This document shows positions 33,846 to 43,187 of a DNA stretch of 64,000 nucleotides, in pieces. The notes beneath the pieces are model-generated. The model was not told the DNA's origin. It saw only the letters and a list, made by a program, of their open reading frames with translations, and did not search any database. The DNA is from Acidaminobacter sp. JC074 (lineage in GTDB: Bacteria; Bacillota; Clostridia; Peptostreptococcales; Acidaminobacteraceae), in contig NZ_VANV01000001.1 in assembly GCF_022496765.1 (NCBI RefSeq), positions 186,001 through 250,000 on the forward strand, written 5' to 3'. Position numbers and translations under genes: made by a program. Within the stretch, counting starts at the first letter, position 1, and the number at the start of each line of letters is the position of its first letter.

Positions 33846-35338
33846 TAAAGCCACTCATCAGACATAAATACAGCTTTTGCCTTTTCTATGTCGAAAGTCA
33901 ATGGTCTGTCTTTATCTAAAAACCGTACTTGTTTTCTTAAGGCGTCATAAAGCTTCTTAGAATCATTACCTAAAGTAATCTCTTCTCTTAAGTCTACAGC
34001 TTGAGCCGCATGTAACATTTCTACACCCATCATGTTGTAGATGTTGTCCATCATCTTAGTTAATCTCTTCATGATTTGAACCGTATTATTGGCATGGTCT
34101 TCTATATCACCTGCTACTGCATAGAAGTCAAGTGTAGAAGGATTTGCCAGATGTCTATTTTCAGAATCTAAAGCAGTAAAATGCTTTTGAATGGTTTGAT
34201 AAGCCTGGACTTCACCTTCATTTGGGGATAAGAATCTTGATAAACCTGTAAACTCAGGATTGGCAAGCTTTATGGTTCTATGTGCACACATTCTTGATAC
34301 GTGGCCCAGGGCAAGTCCTAACATCTCAAAACCTAAAGCCCAGTTTGTTGCTTCAAAGTTTGCACATGAAATGATTTTTCTTTCATCTAATAAAATACAT
34401 GGATTGTCTTCTGTTGTATTCAAATGATTTTCCATCATGCCCTGCACGTAATCAACGGAATCCAGTACAGCACCATGAACAGCAACAACATCCCTGTAGC
34501 TTAGTGGATCTTGAAGTTTCTTGGTAATTTCCTTTTTATTTAAATAAGAGTTTTCTAAATGTTTTCTAATATCATTTGAACATTTGATCTGACCCTTAAG
34601 GTTTTTAACAAGGTTCACCTTTTCATTTAAAGGCGTTACATTGCCATCTAAGCCTTCAAGAGACAGTGCATAAAGGATATTGGCCTTAGTGATAAGCTTT
34701 TTAATGTCTGCCAAAAGCATACAACCTAGGCCTGCTGCTTGACCATTTGTCGAAACAATGGCTAGGCCATCTTTAGGACCAAGCTCTAATGGTTCCATAT
34801 TCTCAAGTTTAAGAGCTTCTTCTGCAGGCATACGTTTTCCTTTGTAAAAAACGTCTCCCTCACCAATGATAGCAAGGCCAATGTGTGACATAGTTGCGAT
34901 ATCTGCTTGACCCACAGATCCATCCCATGGTACCACTGGATGAATGCCTCTATTTAAAAATTCCTTGTAGTAGTCTATTAACTCTGGCTGAACCCCTGTC
35001 TTACCAACTAAAAAAGTTGCCAGTCTCGCAAGCATTGCAGCCCTAACATGTTCTTGAGCCATGGGCTCACCACTTGCTACACAGTGTGCATAAATAAGAT
35101 TTCTGTTATACTCAGCAAAATACTTAGAGAAAACTCTCTTGTCTTTATTCCAACCAACGCCTACTGTAAAGCCATAGATAGGTACGCCTTGATCGGCTAA
35201 ATCAAATACCAACTGACGTGCTTGTTTTAACTCTTCCCATTTTTCATCAGAGACTTCTATTTTTTTGTTCTTTCTAACGATATCTACAAATTGGTCTATG
35301 GTCATGTCTGAACCAGTTAGTACAATATTCTCATTCAT
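33845..35338 (-). CDS. HAL-superfamily lyase lacking the MIO triad, ergothionase-like
   Basis: 497 residues, aligned along its length with aromatic amino acid ammonia-lyases: YGFTVGVG for YGVNTGFG, NRNLIYAHCVASG, GPKDGLAIVSTNGQ for GPKEGLALINGT, and NTTEDNPCIL. The cofactor-forming Ala-Ser-Gly is missing: GSVGASGD is replaced by GSVGQAD (140-146). Without MIO, ammonia elimination is unlikely. A member of this superfamily that works without MIO is ergothionase, which eliminates trimethylamine, already a good leaving group, from ergothioneine. The BCCT gene just upstream imports trimethylammonium compounds, which fits. Another betaine of an amino acid (for example hercynine) remains possible. 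Confidence 0.65.
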   Translation of the reverse strand: MNENIVLTGSDMTIDQFVDIVRKNKKIEVSDEKWEELKQARQLVFDLADQGVPIYGFTVGVGWNKDKRVFSKYFAEYNRNLIYAHCVASGEPMAQEHVRAAMLARLATFLVGKTGVQPELIDYYKEFLNRGIHPVVPWDGSVGQADIATMSHIGLAIIGEGDVFYKGKRMPAEEALKLENMEPLELGPKDGLAIVSTNGQAAGLGCMLLADIKKLITKANILYALSLEGLDGNVTPLNEKVNLVKNLKGQIKCSNDIRKHLENSYLNKKEITKKLQDPLSYRDVVAVHGAVLDSVDYVQGMMENHLNTTEDNPCILLDERKIISCANFEATNWALGFEMLGLALGHVSRMCAHRTIKLANPEFTGLSRFLSPNEGEVQAYQTIQKHFTALDSENRHLANPSTLDFYAVAGDIEDHANNTVQIMKRLTKMMDNIYNMMGVEMLHAAQAVDLREEITLGNDSKKLYDALRKQVRFLDKDRPLTFDIEKAKAVFMSDEWL

Positions 35339-35349
35339 GATTGTTCTCC

Positions 35350-35380
35350 TTAAATCAGAAAATAAGGGCCAAAGCCCTTA
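35350..35380 (-). terminator. Stem-loop between the BCCT and lyase genes
   Basis: TAAGGGC/GCCCTTA with a TTTG loop, followed by TTTTCTGATTT on the minus strand. It may terminate part of the transcripts and lower lyase expression. Confidence 0.6.
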
Positions 35381-35385
35381 CTTTC

Positions 35386-36987
35386 TTATATAGCTTTCTC
35401 TGTCTTTACAACAGTATTTTCGTCTTTCTCAAGTTCTGGATAGTAAGATACATCGTTCTTCTTGTGGTTTCTTAACATCTTAATTGTTGAATAACCCATT
35501 AAAAGCATCAAGAATAAGATTGGGAAACCTGCAACCGTTGCAATCTGCTTAGTCGCATCAATACCTGAAATCTCACCAGCCTTACCAGCAAGTAAGTTGA
35601 TGATAGCAATTGAAGACATTACAAATCCCCAGAATAGCTTAACTTGTCCAGGAGGCTCAGCTTCTGGATCATCATGTGCAGTTGTAGATAATGACGATAC
35701 TGTAGATGTCATTGAATCTGCAAGTGTTACGACTGATACAAATATTGCAACAATAAATGTAATACTCATAAGTGTTGACAATGGATAGTTCTTTAAGAAC
35801 TCAAATACAGATACTTCTAAACCATTTGACTGAATCGCTTCCCAAATACCTGCACCATTTAACTGAAGATCAAGTGCAGCACCACCGTATACCATGAACC
35901 AGAACATACCAAATACAGCTGGTAAAATTAAGTTTACAGTGATAAATTCTCTGATTGTTCTACCCTTAGAAATCTTAGCTAAGAACATACCTGTTAAAGG
36001 TGCGTACGCTAACCAGATTGCCCAGTAGTAGATTGGCCACCATCTTGGCCATGGAGATCCGTCAAGTGGACTTAGATAAAGTGTTTGACTAAAGAAGTTA
36101 TCTAAGAAATGACCTGTAGATTGTGTACCTAATGATAAGATAAACTTAGTAGGTCCAAAGATAAAGATAAAGGCAAGCATCAATAAGAATAACTTTGAGT
36201 TCTTATCTGCTAAGAATTTGATACCTTTATTTAAGCCTGTATATGATGAAATAACATAAGCGCCTACAATAACAGCGATGATTGCTATCCATACAGTTTT
36301 AGTTGCTTGAATACCGAATACATAATTTAAACCAGCACCAATTTGCATCGTTGCTACACCTAGTACAGCTGCAACACCACCCGCCATAGCGAATAAGCAA
36401 AGATTGTCTACTACAGTACCTACCCAGCCCTTTGTCTTTTCACCAAAGATTGGATATAAAGTAGAAGAAATATGGTATGATTTTTTCATGTTATAAGTTG
36501 CATAACCAATTGCAATACCTGCAAGTGAGTACATTGCATAAGGAATGAATGTCCAGTGAATGTACGATTGAGACATAGAGAACATAGCTGCTGCCTCTGA
36601 CCCTGGTTCTAAACCTAACATATCTGGTGGTGACATAAAGTGAGTAATTGGTTCTGCAATCCCCCAGAACAAAATACCTGTCGCAATACCAGCTGTTAAT
36701 GAAATAGCAAACCAATTCCATTTGCTAAGTGAAGGTTTTGCATTTTCACCACCTAATCTGATGTTACCGATTTTTGAAAAACCAGCCCAAATACAGATAG
36801 CTAAAAATACAACGCCACATAACTGGAATAACCATCCCCAGCTATCAAATGCATATTGAACGATAACGTTCTCAGCATCGTAGAACGCTTTTGGAGCTAC
36901 CAACCCCAAAACAATTGCTGTTAAGAAGATTAATGCCATTGGTATAAAGATACCTAATCTTAACTGAGCTTTGTTAACTTTCTTCAT
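35386..36987 (-). CDS. BCCT family transporter (divergent)
   Basis: 533 residues, about 12 helices, with the family motif YYWAIWLAYAPLTG and then FLAKISKGRTIREF. The unwound-helix glycine motif reads AGIATG at about 99-104 instead of the GMGIG of sodium-coupled betaine carriers. The aromatic box in helix 8 also differs (AIWLAY versus AWWIAW in the other BCCT of this window). It should thus carry a different trimethylammonium substrate, perhaps with a different coupling or as an exchanger. The lyase gene lies directly downstream. A C-terminal tail of 35 charged residues is cytoplasmic. Confidence 0.88.
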   Translation of the reverse strand: MKKVNKAQLRLGIFIPMALIFLTAIVLGLVAPKAFYDAENVIVQYAFDSWGWLFQLCGVVFLAICIWAGFSKIGNIRLGGENAKPSLSKWNWFAISLTAGIATGILFWGIAEPITHFMSPPDMLGLEPGSEAAAMFSMSQSYIHWTFIPYAMYSLAGIAIGYATYNMKKSYHISSTLYPIFGEKTKGWVGTVVDNLCLFAMAGGVAAVLGVATMQIGAGLNYVFGIQATKTVWIAIIAVIVGAYVISSYTGLNKGIKFLADKNSKLFLLMLAFIFIFGPTKFILSLGTQSTGHFLDNFFSQTLYLSPLDGSPWPRWWPIYYWAIWLAYAPLTGMFLAKISKGRTIREFITVNLILPAVFGMFWFMVYGGAALDLQLNGAGIWEAIQSNGLEVSVFEFLKNYPLSTLMSITFIVAIFVSVVTLADSMTSTVSSLSTTAHDDPEAEPPGQVKLFWGFVMSSIAIINLLAGKAGEISGIDATKQIATVAGFPILFLMLLMGYSTIKMLRNHKKNDVSYYPELEKDENTVVKTEKAI

Positions 36988-37079
36988 TTTAACCCCCTAC
37001 ATAATATTATAAGTACAGTCCGAACTTTCTGACAATTAAATGATATGAAAAACTATCTATCTAAAGTCTAAGAAAAAGT

Positions 37080-40000
37080 CTAAGAAATTTGTTGCGTCTT
37101 ACAATATCCACATAGCGCGTTCATTTTCTTTAATAACTCTGCTTCATAAGTTGAATTTACATGACTTAAATGCTGCATACCAATTACGCAGTACTTCTCT
37201 TCTTTACAGTTAACCTGAAGAGCAAGTGGTCCACTTAACTGATGTTTGGTCACAAAATAGCAGATTTCAGCCTTGATTCTAAGAATCATAGCCTTTTGAT
37301 AATCATTATGTGTTGTGGAATCGCTGTTTTCTATAATCTTAAGTATCTCTGATACTTCATCGAATTTCTTCTCACGCATCAATACCATTGCGTAATAACC
37401 TAAGTTAATGACCTTGCCCCATAAGGCATCATGTTTGGCATAGATTTTATTGGCCTTTGTTAGATGTTTTTTAGCCTCTTTAAACTGACCAAGTTCATAG
37501 TAGATCTGGCCCTTGGCTCCATATAGGAAGGCTACCTTATTTTTATAACCATACTTCTTACAGATGCCAATTGCAGTATCTAAATACTTGATAGACGATT
37601 CATGATCACTTTTAAATCGATAAGCTTCACCTAAATAATAATAGGCCCCTATGATGTTAAGAACATACTCACCATCATTGTCCAAGGATTTAAAAAGGTG
37701 TAGAGATTCTTTTAAAGTGACAATCCCCTCATCTAGCTCATTTGAAAGTATCAAACCATAACCCTTCAGTCTAAGAAGGACAGCCCTCATGCCAGGCAGG
37801 TTTTCTTTTTCTACTAGGTCAAATCCCTTTTTCAAATACTCATTTAGCAGATTTAAATTTCTGGTGTTAAAAGCATAGTAAATCATTTGTAAATAACCAC
37901 TTAAGATCTCGTGTGGTCCTAAATGCTCATTGGCTATATAAAGCATTTTCTCTATACATTCATAAGCTTCTTCATAACGACCCTTGATATTTCTAAATCT
38001 ACCAATCAACTTATGGTATGAAAACTGTAACTCTGCGTACTTATGGTCAAACTCTATTTCAGTTTGAACCTTCTCAAATAAGCTTTCTATTTGATTCAAC
38101 TGATGAACCAGTTCATCTAAATCAACAATCTCAGAATAGTCAGTCTCGTAGTTCACGTGATTTGAATTTACAGGGAACATTTCATGAACCACGTTAAAGT
38201 AATCTGTCACAAACTGAATACGGTACTTAAGCTCCTTGATAGACTCCTTGGCCAGAGAAAAATTATGAAGCAGTCTATAAACAATCATTAAGTTTGGTTT
38301 TTTATAGCGCTTTTCAAGTTCCTGTCCAATCTTTCCATGGTAAACACGTCTAAGGGTAATTGGCAGTTCTGTATAAACACTTTCTCTAAAGAGTTGATGA
38401 GAAAACTTAAAGAAAGTATCATCATTTCTTTTTACTTCGATTAGTATATGTTTTTTAATCAAACTTCCAAGTGTTTCTAGTAGGTTCCACTCATCCATAC
38501 CCGAGATATGGTTAAGGACCTGATAAGAAAATGAATCGTAAAAGTTTGAAGCAATTTTTAAAAGTTTCTGTTCATTAGACGATAAGAGTCTAAATCTTTT
38601 TTGCATGATATCTGCAATTTTTTGAGGAATGTTTTTCTCTAAAGAGTTAAATACAGGTATCAACTCGTTTAAGAAAAGAGGATTCCCTTCACTTTTTAAA
38701 TAAACTTCTTCAAGGGTTTCTAAATCAAACTCTTTATTAGGTAAAAGACTTTGAACAAATTCAAAGGATTCTATTTTGTTAAAAGGCTTTAAAGGCATGG
38801 AGTTGACCCTTGCACTGGTTCCTATGATGTCCATTAAACCATCAAATGATGTATAGTCTGTATTTAAAGAACCCACTATAAATAGGTTTAATGACATAAG
38901 TTTAATTAGAATAACCAAACTCATCTTATCCATCCACTGCAAGTCTTCGAACAAGATGATGACAGGTGATCTTTTAGTCAGAATCTCCATCCAGTTCATA
39001 ATGATTTTTTCCATAACATATGAATTGATGGTACCAGCTTCACTGCCCAGATTCATGGTAAGTTGATCACCATTTAAGAGTGTATCAATCAAGTCCAGGT
39101 TATCCGGTCTTTCCTCTGAAGGCAGCTTTAAAAGATGGTCTTTGATTTCTTCTAAAACAACCAACCAAGGGCTGAGAGGAAATGCCATTTCCGCCTTGTA
39201 GCACCGGCCTTCAAACACCAAATAATCTTTATTTACCGAGTCATAAAACATGTTCATAACAGTCGTTTTACCAATACCATAAGAACCATGTAAAATAACG
39301 GTCTCATTATTACCAGTTTTTCTTGACCTGAATAAAGAAGCTTTTAGATAATTTAGCTCTTCTACCCTGCCAAATATTTTCTTGGTCTGATTAAAGTTTT
39401 TAGACTTGGCCATCATGGCAGTTTCATAAGCAAGCTGTGTAGCGTCATCTGGTTTTAAGGTCATTTCTTTATTGAGTAAATCGCACAGCTGATTATAAAC
39501 CGTGGTAATCATGGCATGTTTACCCTGTTTTTCTAAACACGTAAAAAGAAGTCTGTATGCATTTTCATCAAACTCATCTAAAAGAATCATCTTCTTACAT
39601 AACTGTTCAGCAGTATTCATTTCATTATTTTTAATGGCTTCATTAGCCAGTATATTCAGTCTTCTTATAAGAAGCTCAATAAAATGGTATCTTTGAGACA
39701 TAAGCCATTCGTCAAAGTAAGGTGTATCACCTAAATGAAAGCCATTTAAAAAAAGATAATCTCTTAAATCTAAAATCTCCTTAGCAGACATCTGGTCTAT
39801 TGAAAAAACATCACAATAGTCTATTTCATCGTCATTGATTTTAAGAATATCTCTTTTAGGTGATAAGACAATATCTTTCCCTAAGTTCTTACGAATGACA
39901 TATACAGCATTCCTAAGATTTCTTTTAGCAGCATCTTCAGACAGATTGCCCCAAAGTAAGTTAATCATATTTTCTCTAAGGGCTGTTTTTTCTATCACCA

Positions 40001-40091
40001 AATAAAACAAAAGTGCATATGCTTTTTTAAAAGATAGTTTTTTCTCTGTCTCATCAAATACCATGCCATTGCCTAAGAGCATAAACTTCAT
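37080..40091 (-). CDS. Large transcriptional regulator: SARP-type DNA-binding/BTAD, AAA ATPase and TPR domains
   Basis: 1003 residues. The first 90 form an OmpR-like winged helix, as in SARP regulators (LLWGNLSEDAAKRNLRNAVY). A bacterial transcriptional activation domain follows (about 95-225). The AAA/STAND domain has a P-loop GSYGIGKTT at 269-277 and Walker B VIILFEDLQWMD near 380. The last 400 residues are TPR-like helices. Such proteins are ATP-dependent activators that respond to a metabolite. The ATG overlaps the stop of the ModE-like gene (ATGA). Position next to the BCCT/lyase/mocA genes suggests it switches them on. Confidence 0.82.
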   Translation of the reverse strand: MKFMLLGNGMVFDETEKKLSFKKAYALLFYLVIEKTALRENMINLLWGNLSEDAAKRNLRNAVYVIRKNLGKDIVLSPKRDILKINDDEIDYCDVFSIDQMSAKEILDLRDYLFLNGFHLGDTPYFDEWLMSQRYHFIELLIRRLNILANEAIKNNEMNTAEQLCKKMILLDEFDENAYRLLFTCLEKQGKHAMITTVYNQLCDLLNKEMTLKPDDATQLAYETAMMAKSKNFNQTKKIFGRVEELNYLKASLFRSRKTGNNETVILHGSYGIGKTTVMNMFYDSVNKDYLVFEGRCYKAEMAFPLSPWLVVLEEIKDHLLKLPSEERPDNLDLIDTLLNGDQLTMNLGSEAGTINSYVMEKIIMNWMEILTKRSPVIILFEDLQWMDKMSLVILIKLMSLNLFIVGSLNTDYTSFDGLMDIIGTSARVNSMPLKPFNKIESFEFVQSLLPNKEFDLETLEEVYLKSEGNPLFLNELIPVFNSLEKNIPQKIADIMQKRFRLLSSNEQKLLKIASNFYDSFSYQVLNHISGMDEWNLLETLGSLIKKHILIEVKRNDDTFFKFSHQLFRESVYTELPITLRRVYHGKIGQELEKRYKKPNLMIVYRLLHNFSLAKESIKELKYRIQFVTDYFNVVHEMFPVNSNHVNYETDYSEIVDLDELVHQLNQIESLFEKVQTEIEFDHKYAELQFSYHKLIGRFRNIKGRYEEAYECIEKMLYIANEHLGPHEILSGYLQMIYYAFNTRNLNLLNEYLKKGFDLVEKENLPGMRAVLLRLKGYGLILSNELDEGIVTLKESLHLFKSLDNDGEYVLNIIGAYYYLGEAYRFKSDHESSIKYLDTAIGICKKYGYKNKVAFLYGAKGQIYYELGQFKEAKKHLTKANKIYAKHDALWGKVINLGYYAMVLMREKKFDEVSEILKIIENSDSTTHNDYQKAMILRIKAEICYFVTKHQLSGPLALQVNCKEEKYCVIGMQHLSHVNSTYEAELLKKMNALCGYCKTQQIS

Positions 40092-40444
40092 TGAATCTCT
40101 CCTTGATCTAAATCATTAAAGTACTCCAAATACAACTGTCTAAGTTGAAGGTCTGCATCTTCTAAGAAATCTTCATAACGCTTCATTAATCCGAGAGCAA
40201 AATCAGATACAACACTGCCGCCACCACCGACGCCACCTGCCGCCCTGATGATGATAGGCTTATTAAAGTGTTTTTCACACCTAGATATAATGAAGGAAGC
40301 TTTATGATAGGGAATGTTCATTGCATGACATGCCTTGTTAAGTGACCCTAATAATTTGACATATCGAAGGAGTTGATAAAGCCCATATCCAAAAATTCTT
40401 TCATTTTCATCCGACGCAATCCAAAATCTGTAGTTTAAATCCAT
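40088..40444 (-). CDS. ModE-like winged-helix protein without molybdate-binding domain
   Basis: 118 residues. The sequence follows the N-terminal DNA-binding domain of ModE: FGYGLYQLLRYVKLLGSLNK, then ACHAMNIPYHKASFIISRCE and the Gly-rich wing RAAGGVGGGGSVVSDFA. The two molbindin (TOBE) domains of full ModE are absent, so it cannot sense molybdate by the usual route. It sits upstream of and overlapping the SARP-type regulator gene. A molybdenum link fits the mocA and XDH-type genes nearby. Confidence 0.8.
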   Translation of the reverse strand: MDLNYRFWIASDENERIFGYGLYQLLRYVKLLGSLNKACHAMNIPYHKASFIISRCEKHFNKPIIIRAAGGVGGGGSVVSDFALGLMKRYEDFLEDADLQLRQLYLEYFNDLDQGEIQ

Positions 40445-40544
40445 ATGATCTCCATTTGTTTAGCCAGTATCCTATTATCTCAATTATAGACGCTAAAGTC
40501 AAAACCCCGTCTAATCTTTTACTTTTTTTGGAAGTGTTTTGACT

Positions 40545-40573
40545 AAAAAGAGATCTGCACAGTGTACAGACCT
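40545..40573 (-). terminator. Terminator of the SDR operon
   Basis: An AGATCTGCAC arm pairs with GTACAGACCT, including two G-U pairs. The minus strand continues CTTTTTAG. Confidence 0.6.
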
Positions 40574-40638
40574 GTTTCATTTAATATTACTCACATTATA
40601 ACTACTTCTTTCATCATCAAGATGACTAATATATCTAA

Positions 40639-41520
40639 TTAAGTCTTCAGCCCATACATTCTTTTCATCATACCAAGTCTAAGTCTTGTCGGTAATAACT
40701 TTGCTACAAACACATCCATCACCTTTGCATCATTTGCAATACTGTATCTTGCCTTCGGTCTTTTTTTATCTAGAATTTTTATGATTCGGTTAGCCGCTTG
40801 GTCTGAAGTTGACAGAAATCTAGCCATTGGTCCCTGAGATGGATCATTTGCAAACATGCTAAAATTCTTTTCATATTTTTCTTTTTCACTGTTACTTGCT
40901 GTTGAGATGGCTTCAAAAGCGGAAGATGTTGTCTTTGATAGCAGTGGTGTAATAGTTATACCAGGAATAACCGAAACAACATGTATACCATCTAATTTCA
41001 AGTCATAATATATTGATTCTGAAAAACCCATTATGGCAAACTTTGATGCATTGTAAAAAGGTATGAAAGGTTGGGCAACAACACCAGCCCAAGAAGTTAC
41101 ATTTAAAACTCTCGCACCTACGTCATTTTTATGACTATAAACTTTCAATTCATTTAATAAGTATTTAGTTAACATCATTGGTGTAAAGTAATTAACTTCC
41201 ATCAGATCTCTAGCTTTTTTTTCACTAGCATATGCAAGTGGTGTTGCATCAGCAAGACCAGCACAATTAATAAGGGCATACAAGCCTTTTTTTCCAACAA
41301 TTCTTTTTACTGCTTCACTTGTCGTTTTGATGTCATCAGCTTCTGTAAGATCTGCTCTCAATGGGGTTATTCTGTTATATCCCATAGATTCAAATAAACT
41401 AAGTTGTTCATCTTTTCTATATGTCACAATAATATGATACATCGGTTCTTTTAAAAGTTTATTTAAAATACTACTTCCAATTCCGCCTGAACCACCAGTC
41501 AATAAAACATATTTAATCAT
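40639..41520 (-). CDS. Short-chain dehydrogenase/reductase (SDR)
   Basis: 293 residues. The cofactor motif is TGGSGGIGSS at about 8-17, NCAG-type strand at LINCAG, and the catalytic pair YNASKFAIMG (YxxxK) at about 160. The residues after the glycine motif (TYRKDE) suggest a possible NADP preference. Substrate unknown. It follows another SDR gene by 22 bases in an operon divergent from a TetR regulator, which points to inducible handling of a lipid or xenobiotic carbonyl or alcohol. Confidence 0.87.
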   Translation of the reverse strand: MIKYVLLTGGSGGIGSSILNKLLKEPMYHIIVTYRKDEQLSLFESMGYNRITPLRADLTEADDIKTTSEAVKRIVGKKGLYALINCAGLADATPLAYASEKKARDLMEVNYFTPMMLTKYLLNELKVYSHKNDVGARVLNVTSWAGVVAQPFIPFYNASKFAIMGFSESIYYDLKLDGIHVVSVIPGITITPLLSKTTSSAFEAISTASNSEKEKYEKNFSMFANDPSQGPMARFLSTSDQAANRIIKILDKKRPKARYSIANDAKVMDVFVAKLLPTRLRLGMMKRMYGLKT

Positions 41521-41542
41521 TTTATGCCTCCAATTTTAGTTC

Positions 41543-42364
41543 TTACTCTAATCCCATTGTCATGATTTTTCTAAAACGATCTCTTGGAAGTAACCGTCTT
41601 AAAATCTCCATCATTTTACTATCTCTAGTAGGCCTGAAAAATGCTGGTGGTTTATTCATTTCTACTAAAGCTTCAACTTTTTTGGCTACAACATCTGGTG
41701 TAGGTGCATTCTTATAAGCATTCTTTGTAGCAGTAACCAACTTTGTATTAACTTGTTCAAAATATGCTTTGTAATCAGGTATTATTACAGAGCTGGCATT
41801 ATCCATAGAATTTACAAAGCCTGTATTCATGCCTCCTACCTCGAACACAGTCATATCAATACCAAAATGCTTGGCTTCAAAAGCTAAAGCATCAGTAAAT
41901 CCACTAACGGCATGTTTGCTTGCTACATAAGCACTTTGAAAAGGTATCCCTGCTTTTCCAGCTATAGAAGTAACATTAATGATATGACCAGATCGTTGTT
42001 TTCTCATATAAGGCATTACAGCTCGTGTTGTATTAACAGTGCCATAGAAATTGGTATCCATTTGTCTCTTGAAATACTCCTCATCTTTATCTTCAAACAT
42101 AAAAACACCACCATAACCAGCTGAATTGAACAAGACATCTATTTGATTGAAATGTTCGATTGCCCTAGCGACTGCCTCTTTTGCTTGAGTAGACTTAGTT
42201 ACATCTAGTTCAACAACCAAAATATCCCTGTTTTTATCATAAGCCATGCCTTTTTGAGTATTCCTCATAGCAGCAACAACTTGCCAACCTATGCTAGAAA
42301 AATGCTCTACAACTGCTTTTCCTAATCCACTTGATGCTCCTGTAACAAATATAGTTTTTTTCAT
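41543..42364 (-). CDS. Short-chain dehydrogenase/reductase (SDR)
   Basis: 273 residues. TGASSGLGKA at the N-terminus, LFNSAGYGG, and the catalytic YVASKHAVSG. After the first strand it has AMRNTQKG, compatible with NADP(H). The start at 42364 follows GGAGGAGAAG. Paired with the second SDR gene downstream; the two share little sequence outside the core motifs and so probably act on different steps or substrates. Confidence 0.87.
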   Translation of the reverse strand: MKKTIFVTGASSGLGKAVVEHFSSIGWQVVAAMRNTQKGMAYDKNRDILVVELDVTKSTQAKEAVARAIEHFNQIDVLFNSAGYGGVFMFEDKDEEYFKRQMDTNFYGTVNTTRAVMPYMRKQRSGHIINVTSIAGKAGIPFQSAYVASKHAVSGFTDALAFEAKHFGIDMTVFEVGGMNTGFVNSMDNASSVIIPDYKAYFEQVNTKLVTATKNAYKNAPTPDVVAKKVEALVEMNKPPAFFRPTRDSKMMEILRRLLPRDRFRKIMTMGLE

Positions 42365-42439
42365 CTTCTCCTCCAAACTGACGGTTCACTCTTTTTTTCT
42401 ATTATTCACATGTTAAAACAACCCATTTGCTGCCATAAA

Positions 42440-42457
42440 ACAGATTTTCCGCTCTGT
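42440..42457. promoter_or_regulatory. Inverted repeat ACAGA-N8-TCTGT (candidate TetR operator)
   Basis: Just downstream of the -10 of the SDR promoter. A further ACAGATTGTC copy of the half-site lies at 42483 inside the promoter. Confidence 0.45.
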
Positions 42458-42463
42458 ATTTTG

Positions 42464-42493
42464 ATAATAACACGCCTCAAAACAGATTGTCAA
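42464..42493 (-). promoter_or_regulatory. Promoter of the SDR pair
   Basis: TTGACA (42488-42493) and TATTAT (42464-42469), 18-base spacer. Confidence 0.7.
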
Positions 42494-42574
42494 CTCTTTT
42501 TTTGGGGTTTAAAATTGACTGCATACTATATAAATGTTAAATTATAAGAGCAGATACTCTTCTAGGAGGCAAAT

Positions 42575-43144
42575 ATGAAGAATAAAGATAAGATTTTAAA
42601 AGCAGCTTTAAAGTTATTTGTTGAATATGGATTTCATGGTACATCCATTAAAAATATTGTAGATGAATCAGGTGTGTCTAATGGTGGTGTTTATCATCAT
42701 TTTTCATCAAAAGAGCAAATTGTTCTAGAGCTATACTACAAAATTAAAAATAAGATGACTGAAAACTATTTCTCAGAAATCGATTATGACAAAGACATCA
42801 GAACCGTTGTTTCTCAATACTGGAGCTCTAAACTAAATGATGCCTTGGAACATCCAAACGAAGTAAGTTTTGTCGAAATGTTCACCAATTCACCTTATGT
42901 TATATCCAGTGAAAACTATGAACATTTAGCATCACAATATCGACCATTTAAAAAGCAAATTGTCAAAGCCATGGATGAAAGCATAATAATCAGAATGGAC
43001 CCTGATTATTTAATTTATGATTGTAACAGTAACATTGATGGTGTTTTAGATTATATAAAGAACACAGACATAGATGATTTAGAAGGCTTCTTAGATTTTG
43101 CTTATAGAAAATACTGGCGTTCTTTACTGAACCTATCACTATAA
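42575..43144 (+). CDS. TetR family regulator
   Basis: 189 residues. The N-terminal domain is ALKLFVEYGFHGTSIKNIVD, then GVSNGGVYHHFSSKEQIV, a textbook TetR helix-turn-helix. The ligand domain is unassigned. Divergent from the SDR pair with 210 bases between starts; inverted repeats lie in that gap, so it probably represses the SDR genes and itself. TAGGAGG precedes the ATG. Confidence 0.87.
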   Translation: MKNKDKILKAALKLFVEYGFHGTSIKNIVDESGVSNGGVYHHFSSKEQIVLELYYKIKNKMTENYFSEIDYDKDIRTVVSQYWSSKLNDALEHPNEVSFVEMFTNSPYVISSENYEHLASQYRPFKKQIVKAMDESIIIRMDPDYLIYDCNSNIDGVLDYIKNTDIDDLEGFLDFAYRKYWRSLLNLSL

Positions 43145-43157
43145 CTTATGTAACTTA

Positions 43158-43187
43158 AAATAGAATCCCTACTTAGGGATTCTATTT
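43158..43187. terminator. Bidirectional terminator between tetR-like and terB-like genes
   Basis: A 13-bp perfect stem (AAATAGAATCCCT and complement) with a 4-base loop and T-rich flank. Confidence 0.8.

Noticed and set aside
33845-35338. Histidine or phenylalanine ammonia-lyase
   Set aside because: The Ala-Ser-Gly triad that forms the MIO cofactor is replaced by QAD, so the standard ammonia elimination is not supported.
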